A stretch of 64,000 nt of DNA, taken from the NCBI RefSeq assembly GCF_046036945.1, contig NZ_JBJQOQ010000009.1:1-64000 (forward strand), read 5' to 3'. Position 1 is the stretch's first letter; every line of letters begins with the position of its first letter. The notes under the pieces were generated by a model. That model worked only from the letters and a program-made list of their open reading frames with translations, ran no database searches and was not told the DNA's origin. Shown here piece by piece: positions 23,731-31,945 of the stretch. The translations under genes and the position numbers were made by a program. Origin of the DNA: Brevibacillus_C sp046036945. GTDB lineage: Bacteria; Bacillota; Bacilli; Brevibacillales; Brevibacillaceae.

Positions 23731-25512
23731 CTAAGATTGGCCTGGTTTCCGAATGTGCAGTTCGCGTATCCGGCGGTAGAGCGTAGACTCGCTGATGCCC
23801 AAGCGATGTGCCACTTTCTGCTTGCTTTCCACCGAGTATCCGTATTCATTGAGATACCGCTCGATGATCTGCTTCTCGTGGACGTCGAGCTGTTCTTTGA
23901 GCGTCTGGAGCGTGGTATCGGCATGGTGAACGCGCAAAATTCGCGCAGGAATGCTTTGCTTCGTAATCACCGTGCCCGTTTCGAGGTTGACTGCATACTC
24001 CACTGCATTTTCCAGCTCCCGGATATTTCCCGGCCAATGATAGCTGACGAGCAGGTCGGTTGTTTCCGGTGCAAAACCGGTGATATTCTTTCCGATCAGG
24101 CGATTGTATTTTTCCAAGGCAGCGTGAAGCAAAAGCCCGATGTCCTCCTTTCTTTCCCGCAGCGACGGGAGCTGGATGGGAATGACGTTCAAGCGGAAGT
24201 ACAAATCCTCGCGAAATTCCCCGTCAAGCATCATCTGTTCCAGATTTTTGTTCGTCGCAGCAATTACTCTGACGTCCACGGGCAGGACCCGCGTTCCGCC
24301 GACCCGCTCGATTTCCCTGTGCTGGAGCACGTGCAGCAGCTTCACCTGCAGATGCAGCGGCATGTCGCCGACTTCGTCCAGAAAAATCGTCCCCTCGTGA
24401 GCCAGCTCAAACTTCCCCACCTTTCCCGACTTGTTGGCGCCGGTAAAGGCACCCGATTCGTAGCCGAACAGCTCCGTTTCCAATAGCGTATCCGGTATCG
24501 CGCCGCAGTTTATCGTGATAAACGGACCGTTCTGCCGCGGGCTGGCATAGTGAATCGCCTTCGCCAGCAGCCCCTTGCCTGTGCCGCTTTCCCCCGTGAT
24601 CAATATCGTGGAGCTGCTGTGAGCCACCTTTTCGGCGTAGGCCTTTACCTCCTGGATGCTGCTGCTCGTCCCGAGGATTTCCCGGAAAGAAGAGTGTTCG
24701 TTCTGTTCGGTCATGTCGTACACCAGCTTGCGGACATCGGCAATATCGCGAAACGAAATGACGGCTCCCGCCGTTCGCCGCTTTGTCTCCAGCTGGCTGC
24801 CGAATACCGGACTGACTGTTGTGAAAAAATGCACGGCTTTGCCTGACGTAAGCTTGTACATCTCTTCTCTGTCCTTGTACCCTGCCCCTGACGAGATCGC
24901 TTCCATCACGGGCGAACCGGGCCAAATGGCGGTCAGCTTGCTGCCGATCAAGTCCTCACGCCTGATGCCGATCAGTGTTTCCGCCGTTTTATTGCACGCG
25001 GTAATCACGCCGCTCTTGTCAACGGCGATGATCCCGTCGCGAATCGTCTCGATGATAATCTTCAGTTCGTTGGCCATCTGGGTCTCCGACACCTTGCTGG
25101 AGAGCAAATCGGCCATCCTGTTGGTGAACACCAGCAAATTCCGTTTATTCTGCAGCAAAGCCATCCGCTGCTCTTCCGTGAAGGCGATCAGCCCGATGAT
25201 GCCGATAATCCGCTGTCCCAGTCGGATCGGACAGCAGACCTCTGCCAGTTCATCTTCACACGCGTGATAAAATGGATCGTTTTTCGCGTCTTCGACGACG
25301 TACTCGCTTCCCGTTTGCAAGACGTGGCTGTAGATGTATCCTGACTGGATGTCGCCGTCTTCCTCTTTCTGGCCGATCTTCCCGGTATACCGTCCCGTGC
25401 CGGCCACGATCGATAATTGGTCGTCGATGATTTCCACTTCGATCCCGACAGCAGCGGTAATCGCTTCGGCAATCTCTTGGGTCGTCGCTTGGATTTCGAG
25501 TAAATGTGGCAT
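23731..25512 (-). CDS. PAS-containing sigma-54-dependent transcriptional activator
   Basis: 593 residues. N-terminal ligand/sensor region (1-145) with LSIVAGTGRY and a Cys-rich segment (FYHACEDELAEVCCPI) typical of a group of Firmicute sigma-54 activators; PAS domain (about 150-260); AAA+ domain with GESGTGKG (307-314), GAFTGA (354-359) and TIFLDE (375-380); Fis-type HTH (560-590). It activates sigma-54 RNA polymerase from upstream sites. The next operon has a perfect -24/-12 promoter and two related palindromes in between, so the aminotransferase-NhaC operon is the likely target. Strong ribosome binding site before ATG 25512. Confidence 0.9.
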   Translation of the reverse strand: MPHLLEIQATTQEIAEAITAAVGIEVEIIDDQLSIVAGTGRYTGKIGQKEEDGDIQSGYIYSHVLQTGSEYVVEDAKNDPFYHACEDELAEVCCPIRLGQRIIGIIGLIAFTEEQRMALLQNKRNLLVFTNRMADLLSSKVSETQMANELKIIIETIRDGIIAVDKSGVITACNKTAETLIGIRREDLIGSKLTAIWPGSPVMEAISSGAGYKDREEMYKLTSGKAVHFFTTVSPVFGSQLETKRRTAGAVISFRDIADVRKLVYDMTEQNEHSSFREILGTSSSIQEVKAYAEKVAHSSSTILITGESGTGKGLLAKAIHYASPRQNGPFITINCGAIPDTLLETELFGYESGAFTGANKSGKVGKFELAHEGTIFLDEVGDMPLHLQVKLLHVLQHREIERVGGTRVLPVDVRVIAATNKNLEQMMLDGEFREDLYFRLNVIPIQLPSLRERKEDIGLLLHAALEKYNRLIGKNITGFAPETTDLLVSYHWPGNIRELENAVEYAVNLETGTVITKQSIPARILRVHHADTTLQTLKEQLDVHEKQIIERYLNEYGYSVESKQKVAHRLGISESTLYRRIRELHIRKPGQS

Positions 25513-25560
25513 GCGTCCACCTTCCTTTCATGCATACAGCCGCGAAAAGAGCCGCAGGGA

Positions 25561-25604
25561 AAATCAAATACTGCCAGAGAACCTCAGTTCTACTGACAGT
25601 ATTT
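25561..25604 (-). terminator. Hairpin terminator overlapping the stop of the WYL regulator
   Basis: AAATACTG (25566-25573) pairs with CAGTATTT (25597-25604), and the inner AGAAC/GTTCT arms extend the stem. The minus-strand 3' flank is T-rich. The inner part is closely similar to the terminator at 27878-27918. Confidence 0.55.
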
Positions 25605-26543
25605 GGCTACTATTTCTTCATACTCCGCGAGCAGCTTTGCGCGATGCTCCTGCGGCTCAAGCAATTCGGCATCTTTTCCGTACTGCTTCATCCACCGGAG
25701 GAATTCTTCTGTTCCGCGAGTGGTGACGATCAACAGCAGTGATCCATCCTGTTCATCGATAAATTCCGGCCTGAAATCGTACCTGTGCTCTTTGATATAG
25801 CGAGCCACGTCCCTGGAGAAGCGAACCTTAAACGTTACCTCCTCGGTCTCCGCTTTGATCCCCCATACCTTATCCAAAAATTGATCGATCTGAAAATCGT
25901 CTCCGATGCGAAACTTCTTGTCCGTCAATGCGATGGAATGAAACCGGCTCAGGCGGAAGGTCAGCACATCCTCACGCAGGTGGCAGTAACCGATCAGGTA
26001 CAGGTAGCCTCCGCGGGGTACCAGGTAATAGGGGTCGATCGTGCGCGCGGTCAAGTCTTCCCGGGACATGGTGTAGTATTCGCATGAGATGGCGACGCCT
26101 TGAATGATCGCCTCAATCACTCTTTGCATGATCATGTCCTGTTCGGGATTCATCTGCTCTGTACGAATTCTGATGCGCTTCCCCAACTGCAGGAGGTTAT
26201 CGTTTACCCGAAAACGGGTGAGGATCTTCTCCATCGCGGATTGAAAGGAACTTTGAAACGGATGTCCTTTTAACCTTGTCTGCCCCGAAAGGATCGGGTA
26301 GAGCGAAATCGCCAGGTACTCTTCGGCTCCAAGCTGCCCGGGGGTCTGTATATAACGGTCGATCAGGCAATACCCCTTGTTTCCTTCCAGCATGATTTGG
26401 ATCCCGCATTCATCCAGTTGTTTGATGTCACGGTAGATGCTTCTCACCGACGCCCCGGCCAGCTTCGCCAGCTCAGGGGCGGTAATTCCCGGCCGCTGCT
26501 GGATCGTCGTCAGGATGAAAAACAAGCGTTGTACCTTGTCCAA
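25590..26543 (-). CDS. YafY-type HTH/WYL-domain transcriptional regulator
   Basis: 317 residues. The N-terminal HTH_11/DeoR-like domain (1-60, GITAPELAKLAGASVRSIYRDIKQL) is followed by a WYL domain (about 140-225; YLVPRGGYLYLIGYCHLREDVLTFRLSRF) and a C-terminal WCX extension. WYL domains bind nucleic acids or nucleotides and often control stress or defence genes. The start is TTG at 26543 behind GAGGTGA. No obvious target next door. Monocistronic. Confidence 0.85.
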   Translation of the reverse strand: MDKVQRLFFILTTIQQRPGITAPELAKLAGASVRSIYRDIKQLDECGIQIMLEGNKGYCLIDRYIQTPGQLGAEEYLAISLYPILSGQTRLKGHPFQSSFQSAMEKILTRFRVNDNLLQLGKRIRIRTEQMNPEQDMIMQRVIEAIIQGVAISCEYYTMSREDLTARTIDPYYLVPRGGYLYLIGYCHLREDVLTFRLSRFHSIALTDKKFRIGDDFQIDQFLDKVWGIKAETEEVTFKVRFSRDVARYIKEHRYDFRPEFIDEQDGSLLLIVTTRGTEEFLRWMKQYGKDAELLEPQEHRAKLLAEYEEIVAKYCQ

Positions 26544-26623
26544 GTCGTCACCTCGTCAATGGGAAATACCTCCCATATAGTATTCTTGAAACCAGTCCCA
26601 TTTCCTCTCTGCGCTGCGGCGTT

Positions 26624-27694
26624 TCAGTCCTGCCAGCAGGCAATCCGGTTTCTGCCGTCTCTCTTGGCTTGATAGAGCGCCTTGTCCGCACAAATGAGGA
26701 GCTCCTTCTTGGTGATGCAGCGATTGGAGTCCACGGTGGCAATGCCCATGCTGACGGTGACATGCCTGCCGGCAGCGGGACTCGGATGGGGGATGGAGAG
26801 TTCTTCCATCCCGGCCTGAATTCTCTTCGCGACTTGCAGCGCCCCCTTCAATTCCGTATCGGGAAGCACGACGCAAAACTCCTCGCCGCCATATCGAGCC
26901 GCGATATCGCCCGTGCGGTACAACAGTTGGCTGATTTTTTGCGCAACCTGTTTCAGGCAGGTATCTCCTGCCATATGGCCCATATGATCGTTGTACTCTT
27001 TGAAAAAATCTACATCTATCAAAATCAGCGATACCGGTCTGTTGCGCCTGATCTCTTCGGACAGGTATTCATCCATGAACCGGCGATTGTAGATTCCGGT
27101 AAGGTCATCCGTCAATGCCAGCCGCTGCAGGATCCTGTTTTGCCGCTGAAGCTGAATCTCCCGCTCAACGGAATCGCTGATAACTTCCAATGTCGTCATG
27201 TGAAAGGGAGTCGTGTGGGCAAGCGTGGTCATCAAACCGATGGTCCCCAATAGGTTCCCGTGTTCCCGGTCGTAAAACGGCACCGAATAACAGGCTGTAT
27301 CTGACAAAATATCCAAAAAATGTTCTTTTCCAATCAGCTTGTATTGTCTGCCCAGCCTCAAAGCCAGATTGATCGAGGAGAGCTCGTCCAGAATTTTTTT
27401 CCCTGTCCCGAGGCCCAATTTACGCATCTTCGCCAAAATCGATTCGTCACCCAGAAGTTCAAGGAAATATCCCTCTTTGTCCGTTACGGTAAAGGCAATA
27501 GGGACGCCTGGCACCGTATCGAGAATGCGCCGCAAACACGATCTGACCATCTCCAGATAAGAACGGTATTCCTTGAGCCTTTTTTCTAAATCGCTCTTTT
27601 CCAAGGAGTGAACAACCGGCAGCGATAAAGGGTCTCTGTTTGCTTCCAACTGTCTCCTCCTGATCTCCTGGATACGAAATAGCTCTTCGGTCAT
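26624..27694 (-). CDS. Diguanylate cyclase with AcoR-like GAF sensor
   Basis: 356 residues. The N-terminal half (50-185) resembles the GAF-type sensor of AcoR-like sigma-54 activators (KKILDELSSINLALRLG, GKEHFLDI, GNLLGTIGLMT). The C-terminal GGDEF domain starts LTDDLTGIYNRRFMDEYL and has the catalytic signature GGEEF (269-273). The product-inhibition I-site RTGD (260-263) stands the canonical five residues upstream. It makes cyclic di-GMP from GTP in response to an unknown ligand. No transmembrane segment. ATG 27694 follows GGGGGG; upstream codons lack a site. It lies next to the Lsr locus. Confidence 0.9.
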   Translation of the reverse strand: MTEELFRIQEIRRRQLEANRDPLSLPVVHSLEKSDLEKRLKEYRSYLEMVRSCLRRILDTVPGVPIAFTVTDKEGYFLELLGDESILAKMRKLGLGTGKKILDELSSINLALRLGRQYKLIGKEHFLDILSDTACYSVPFYDREHGNLLGTIGLMTTLAHTTPFHMTTLEVISDSVEREIQLQRQNRILQRLALTDDLTGIYNRRFMDEYLSEEIRRNRPVSLILIDVDFFKEYNDHMGHMAGDTCLKQVAQKISQLLYRTGDIAARYGGEEFCVVLPDTELKGALQVAKRIQAGMEELSIPHPSPAAGRHVTVSMGIATVDSNRCITKKELLICADKALYQAKRDGRNRIACWQD

Positions 27695-27877
27695 ATCGAT
27701 TCCCCCCTGTAGCAGCATGTAATCGATCTTCTCCATCTCTCCTCGCTATGTATGAGTATACATCTAGATATGACAGATATTGTCAGGGAACAACAGTTCT
27801 AAGGAATCGCTTGTTGTTCTTGTCATGAGTCTATTTTCCTATTTTCAACTAGAACCATCGTAATTCCTTTTTCACAA

Positions 27878-27918
27878 ATGACAAAACCTGCCAGAGAACA
27901 AAATGTTCTGCTGACAGG
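27878..27918 (-). terminator. Terminator after the class II aldolase gene
   Basis: CCTGCCAGAGAACA (27887-27900) pairs with TGTTCTGCTGACAGG (27904-27918), followed on the minus strand by TTTTGTC. It closes the lsrR-lsrK-cupin-aldolase transcript. Confidence 0.7.
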
Positions 27919-27938
27919 CATCTTCGCCATAGATGTAT

Positions 27939-28802
27939 TTAAGCCTTGCCATCGCTTCCCCAAACCTGAATCTTTTCTTCTACGATTGCTTGTACGCTGG
28001 AACGGATGCCGCCCAATACTCTTGTGATATGGGCCGTATCCGGATCTTCCGCCAGTTGTTTGCGGATCGCATTCACCGCCGCCTTCGACAGCTCGGCGTA
28101 GTAGTTGATTTTGCACATGCCGCTTTCGACCAACTCCCGGTAGGTATCTGTCGACAATCCCGAACCTCCGTGAATCACCAGCGGTACGTGGGCGGCATCG
28201 CGAATCTCCCGCAGCCGCTGAAAGTCGATGCGCGGTTCCCCCTTCAGCAGTCCGTGTACGGTCCCGACGGAAACCGCCAGACAATCCACTCCTGTCGCTT
28301 CCGTAAAGCGGGCCGCTTCGCCCGGTTCCGTATAGATCGGTTCTTCACTGGTGTAGCGGGAGCCATGATCTCCCTCATGGCCTGCCACATACCCCAGCTC
28401 GCCTTCTACGGAAACGCCGACGGCATGGCAGATTTTCACGACCTCCCGGGTTAAGCGGATATTCTCTTCCAACGGCAGGTGGGCGGTGTCGATCTGGACG
28501 CTGCTAAACCCCAGCCGGATGGCCCGAAGCGCCATCTCCACGTCTGTCCCGTGATCCAGATGCAGGGCGACCGGTATCGGGGCTGCTTCCGCCAGATTGA
28601 CCAGGCTGGGGGCAAGGGCCTCCATGTTCACGTAGTCAAAATGGACAGCTGCCGTGCTCAGGATGACGGGAGCGGACTGGGCTGCAGCACCCGCGAGTAT
28701 CGCTTCGGCAAATTCCAGGTTGATCAAATCAAAAGATCCGATTGCATACGCGCCGCGACGGGCTTGCGCCAGCATCTCATTCATATTGACAAGTGCCATC
28801 AT
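27939..28802 (-). CDS. Class II fructose-bisphosphate aldolase-family protein
   Basis: 287 residues, class II (zinc) aldolase of the FbaA/GatY/KbaY type. Motifs: VALHLDHGTD (catalytic Asp and zinc His), SVEGELGYVAGHEGD, GTVHGLLKGEP, and VIHGGSGLSTDTY. It cleaves a ketose (bis)phosphate into two smaller pieces. Here it lies in an autoinducer-2 locus in the place of LsrF, which belongs to a different (class I-like) aldolase family. It may cleave the phosphorylated AI-2 product (inference). The start overlaps the cupin stop by four bases (ATGA), so translation is coupled. Confidence 0.85.
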   Translation of the reverse strand: MMALVNMNEMLAQARRGAYAIGSFDLINLEFAEAILAGAAAQSAPVILSTAAVHFDYVNMEALAPSLVNLAEAAPIPVALHLDHGTDVEMALRAIRLGFSSVQIDTAHLPLEENIRLTREVVKICHAVGVSVEGELGYVAGHEGDHGSRYTSEEPIYTEPGEAARFTEATGVDCLAVSVGTVHGLLKGEPRIDFQRLREIRDAAHVPLVIHGGSGLSTDTYRELVESGMCKINYYAELSKAAVNAIRKQLAEDPDTAHITRVLGGIRSSVQAIVEEKIQVWGSDGKA

Positions 28803-29170
28803 TTCCCTCCTGAACGCTGAATTGCCGGATTTTCCACTTCGACGTAATCCCGTTCTGTCACGTGCGGCGCTTTGACAAATACGGCCTTGAAGTCGGCATC
28901 GTAGGGATTGATCAGATAGTGCGCTTCCCGCTTGTCGCAGCGCAGCAGATCGCCTTTTTCCAACGTATGCAGGCTGCCGTCGACGTAAAAGTCCACTTTC
29001 CCCTCCAGGACAAAGAAATTTTCTTCGTAATGCTCGTGGTAGTGATTCTGGAATTCCTGTCCCGGCTTTAACACGACGATGCCAAACTCGATTTGCGAAC
29101 CCCGCATGAGGTATTTAGGCCCGTGGTCCCCAAAACGGTACTCCGATTCCGATTCATGTACCTTGTACAA
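28799..29170 (-). CDS. Cupin-domain protein of the Lsr operon
   Basis: About 123 residues forming one cupin barrel. Metal-ligand motif 1 is HYHEHYEENFFVLEG (HxH and Glu); motif 2 is GDLLRCDKREAHYLIN with the later His. Such cupins act as isomerases or dioxygenases on small sugars. I chose TTG at 29170 because GGAGGG stands eight bases upstream; a longer in-frame start at 29221 would overlap the end of lsrK. It sits between lsrK and the aldolase, where classical loci carry lsrG/lsrF, so it may isomerise phospho-AI-2 (inference). Confidence 0.75.
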   Translation of the reverse strand: MYKVHESESEYRFGDHGPKYLMRGSQIEFGIVVLKPGQEFQNHYHEHYEENFFVLEGKVDFYVDGSLHTLEKGDLLRCDKREAHYLINPYDADFKAVFVKAPHVTERDYVEVENPAIQRSGGK

Positions 29171-29199
29171 GAGCAATCCCTCCACTGTTGTTTCATTTT

Positions 29200-30759
29200 T
29201 TATAGACCAGGCGCTTTCCACATGTGGGTGGTAACGCCTCTGTCAGCGAGCGGCAGCTGTGCGGAATAAACCTCCCGCCAAGTGGCGAACAGTCCCGCAT
29301 ACGTCTGGTGATGCGCCATGTTGGGCTCGTGAACCCGCTCCCAACGCACCAGCCTGGTTGCGGCTTCGTCAATCGAGGCGTACAATCCGGCCCCGACTCC
29401 GGCAATGATCGCCGTGCCTAAAGCGGCCGCTTCCTTGACCACTGGCACCTTTACCGGGACGCCCAGCACATCGGCCAATATCTGACTCCACAGCACGCCC
29501 TTGGCCGCTCCCCCGGCAAAAATCACTTCCTGCGGAAAATACCCGGTTGCATGTTCAATAATTTTCAGATTTCCGAGGGTAACATAGGCCGCATTCTCCT
29601 GCAGAGCCCGGAACAGCTCTTTTTTCCCGCATACGGCAGGGTCGAGACTCAGATTGATGAAGGAAGGCGAGGCGTGCCGCCAGGAAATGTAATTCATCAC
29701 GTCGGAGAATATCGGCATGATGCCATGGGAGCCGACTGGCACCTGTCTCGCCTGCTGTTCCAGCAATTCGTAGGCGTCGACGCCAGTCCTTTCGGCCATC
29801 CACTTTTCCAGCTCGCAAAACGCATCGCGAAACCAGCGCATGACCAGGCCGGGGAAAAACGCGATCGCTTCCATTTGCCATAAATTCGCAATTGCGTGGC
29901 AATTGACGCGGATGCGGTTTCCGCTGTCCACCACCGGCGCAGCTACATTTACTTCCTGCTGCCAGAAGCTGCCCCCGCAGACAAAGGTTTGTCCTGCTTT
30001 CACCGCCCCCACGCCAACGGACGCCATTTGGGCATCGCCGCCGCCGCTTGCGACCGGCGTCCCTTCCGCCAGTCCGGTCAACTCCGCAATTTCCCTGCTG
30101 ATATGCCCGATAATCGTTCCGCCTTCATTGACAACGGGAAAAATCGTATCCTTCAGCCCGCATGATGCCGCTATATCCGGATTCCAGCTTCGCGACTCCA
30201 GGTCGAAAATCCCGGTGGTGCAGCCATTGGACGGGTCGGTCGACAGCTGGTTGGTCAGCTTGTACAGGATCCAATCATTGATCATCGAGATGCAGGCAAT
30301 CTGCTGATACATCTCCGGCTCCCTGTTTTTCAGCCAGAGAAGCCGCGGCAGCGCTCCCAGGGCGAAGGTTTGCCCAGAGAGCCTGTAGATCCGCTGCTCC
30401 AGCTCCGCATCCAATGCCCGTAATTGGCTGACTTCCTCCGCCGCTCTGGCATCGACATTGGCACAAGCCCACAATTCCTTTCCATGGGAATCGTAGAGGA
30501 CAAATCCTTCGCGAAAGCTGGTTGCGCTGATCGCTTTGATGTCTCCCGGGCGGATCCCCGACTTGCTCATGACGCCTGCGATACACTGCTTGACCCTCTC
30601 CCAGTTCAATTCCGTGTCAAAGTTCATCGATCCCGGATAACGCGGATCTGCTAGATGGGTCCATTCCTGCTGGACCGATGCGATTTGGTTGCCGTCAAGG
30701 TCGAACAATACCGCCCGAATGCTGCCTGTGCCTGCATCCAGCGCCAATAAGTAGGCCAT
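29200..30759 (-). CDS. lsrK: Autoinducer-2 kinase LsrK
   Basis: 519 residues, FGGY sugar-kinase family. It resembles LsrK along its length: LALDAGTGSIRAVLFDLDGNQIA, ACANVDARAA, MRWFRDAFC, IMPIFSDVMNY, SPSFINLSLDP, FAGGAAKGVLWSQILADVLG, and the diagnostic C-terminus MWKAPGL. It phosphorylates internalised AI-2 (DPD), trapping it and making the LsrR inducer. It is directly behind lsrR with overlapping stop/start, and divergent from the Lsr transporter genes. Confidence 0.92.
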   Translation of the reverse strand: MAYLLALDAGTGSIRAVLFDLDGNQIASVQQEWTHLADPRYPGSMNFDTELNWERVKQCIAGVMSKSGIRPGDIKAISATSFREGFVLYDSHGKELWACANVDARAAEEVSQLRALDAELEQRIYRLSGQTFALGALPRLLWLKNREPEMYQQIACISMINDWILYKLTNQLSTDPSNGCTTGIFDLESRSWNPDIAASCGLKDTIFPVVNEGGTIIGHISREIAELTGLAEGTPVASGGGDAQMASVGVGAVKAGQTFVCGGSFWQQEVNVAAPVVDSGNRIRVNCHAIANLWQMEAIAFFPGLVMRWFRDAFCELEKWMAERTGVDAYELLEQQARQVPVGSHGIMPIFSDVMNYISWRHASPSFINLSLDPAVCGKKELFRALQENAAYVTLGNLKIIEHATGYFPQEVIFAGGAAKGVLWSQILADVLGVPVKVPVVKEAAALGTAIIAGVGAGLYASIDEAATRLVRWERVHEPNMAHHQTYAGLFATWREVYSAQLPLADRGVTTHMWKAPGL

Positions 30760-31709
30760 TATTCGCTCACCTCCTGTTTTAATAGCTCCAACGCCGTTTG
30801 CTCATCCGTGATCAACGTATCGAGATACCCTCCCCTCAGCGCCCCGAAAATGGCGGCGATTTTGTGCTGGCCTCCCGCTACGCCAATGACATTTTGCATG
30901 TTTTTCAAGCGGTCCAGCTGAACGCCGACGATCCGGCGGTGATGGGGCAAATCAAGGACGGTGCCGTTTTTATCGTAAAACTGCCCCAGGATATCCCCTA
31001 CAGCGTTCTGCTTCTGGATGTAGGCCAGCTCATTGAGCGTCATTTTTTCTTCTTTTATAATCGTAGATTCGGAGGACAGGCCGCCGATCCCGATTACAGC
31101 GTAGCTGATGATATTGCCCAATTCCAAAATCTCCTTCACAGCCGGCTCGGACAGGATATTGGCACACATCTCCTCCGTGGAGGCCAACAGGGGCGAGGGA
31201 ATCACGAACAGCCGGCCGTTGAATTTATCCAGCTTGACATCGTACTGGTCGTATTTGTTGTGAAAATAATAGTAATTCACCCCGCCAGTCAGGGTAACGA
31301 CAGAGATGTTGTCATCGGGATTGATCGACAGGTGTTGAATCGTCCGGGCGACCGCATCCCCCCAGCCGAACCCGATAAAGTCATTCGGCTGCAGCCTTTC
31401 CTCCAAGTACTGCGCGGCTGCCTTTGCCAATGAATCGCTCATGTTCTCGCGCGGCGTCGGGATGATGAACGCATCTTTCAGCTGAAATCTCTGCTTGAAT
31501 TCGTGTTCAATCTCCAGGCAATTTGCTGTCTGGCCTTTAATGTGGAACTGAACGATGCCCTCCGTCCGCACCTTTTCCAAGATGCGCACAATTTTATTGC
31601 GGGAGATGTTCAACTTGGCAGCGATCTGATCCTGTGTGAGATTTTCTTTATAGTAATACCAGGCGACCCGGACAAGCATGCTTTCTGAGTAGATGTTTTT
31701 ATCCTGCAA
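30759..31709 (-). CDS. lsrR: LsrR-type repressor (SorC/DeoR family)
   Basis: About 316 residues. The N-terminal HTH is LTQDQIAAKLNISRNKIVRILEK. The C-terminal sugar-binding domain is of the SorC type (SLAKAAAQYLEERL, DFIGFGWGDAVART, SVVTLTGGVN, GIGGLSSESTI, GVAGGQHK). LsrR represses lsr genes until it binds phospho-AI-2. TTG at 31709 is preferred because AAAGG lies nine bases upstream; an ATG 13 codons earlier has no ribosome binding site. It starts the lsrR-lsrK-cupin-aldolase operon, opposite lsrACDB, so the 240-base intergenic region is the control point. Confidence 0.88.
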   Translation of the reverse strand: MQDKNIYSESMLVRVAWYYYKENLTQDQIAAKLNISRNKIVRILEKVRTEGIVQFHIKGQTANCLEIEHEFKQRFQLKDAFIIPTPRENMSDSLAKAAAQYLEERLQPNDFIGFGWGDAVARTIQHLSINPDDNISVVTLTGGVNYYYFHNKYDQYDVKLDKFNGRLFVIPSPLLASTEEMCANILSEPAVKEILELGNIISYAVIGIGGLSSESTIIKEEKMTLNELAYIQKQNAVGDILGQFYDKNGTVLDLPHHRRIVGVQLDRLKNMQNVIGVAGGQHKIAAIFGALRGGYLDTLITDEQTALELLKQEVSE

Positions 31710-31828
31710 CTGTATCAACCTTTCAACAAAAAAATAAATACAAAACAATTGTTCAATTTAATTCAGAGTATAAATGGCCGATATGTGATAGTCAATTGAA
31801 AATTTTTTGATTATTTCTAAAATAATTA

Positions 31829-31857
31829 TTGACTGTACTATTCCTCCCCACTATATT
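31829..31857 (+). promoter_or_regulatory. Promoter of lsrACDB
   Basis: -35 TTGACT (31829-31834), 17-base spacer, -10 TATATT (31852-31857); the start would be near 31864, about 80 bases before lsrA. Short palindromes (TCAATTGA near 31791, AACAATTGTT near 31743) lie between this promoter and lsrR and are candidate LsrR sites. Confidence 0.6.
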
Positions 31858-31945
31858 ATTAGCTAAATCTCATTTTTCCACTTTTCAAAAAATGAACAAA
31901 AAATCACTTCGACAACAAATATGCAAAAGTAGGTGATCAAATTAT

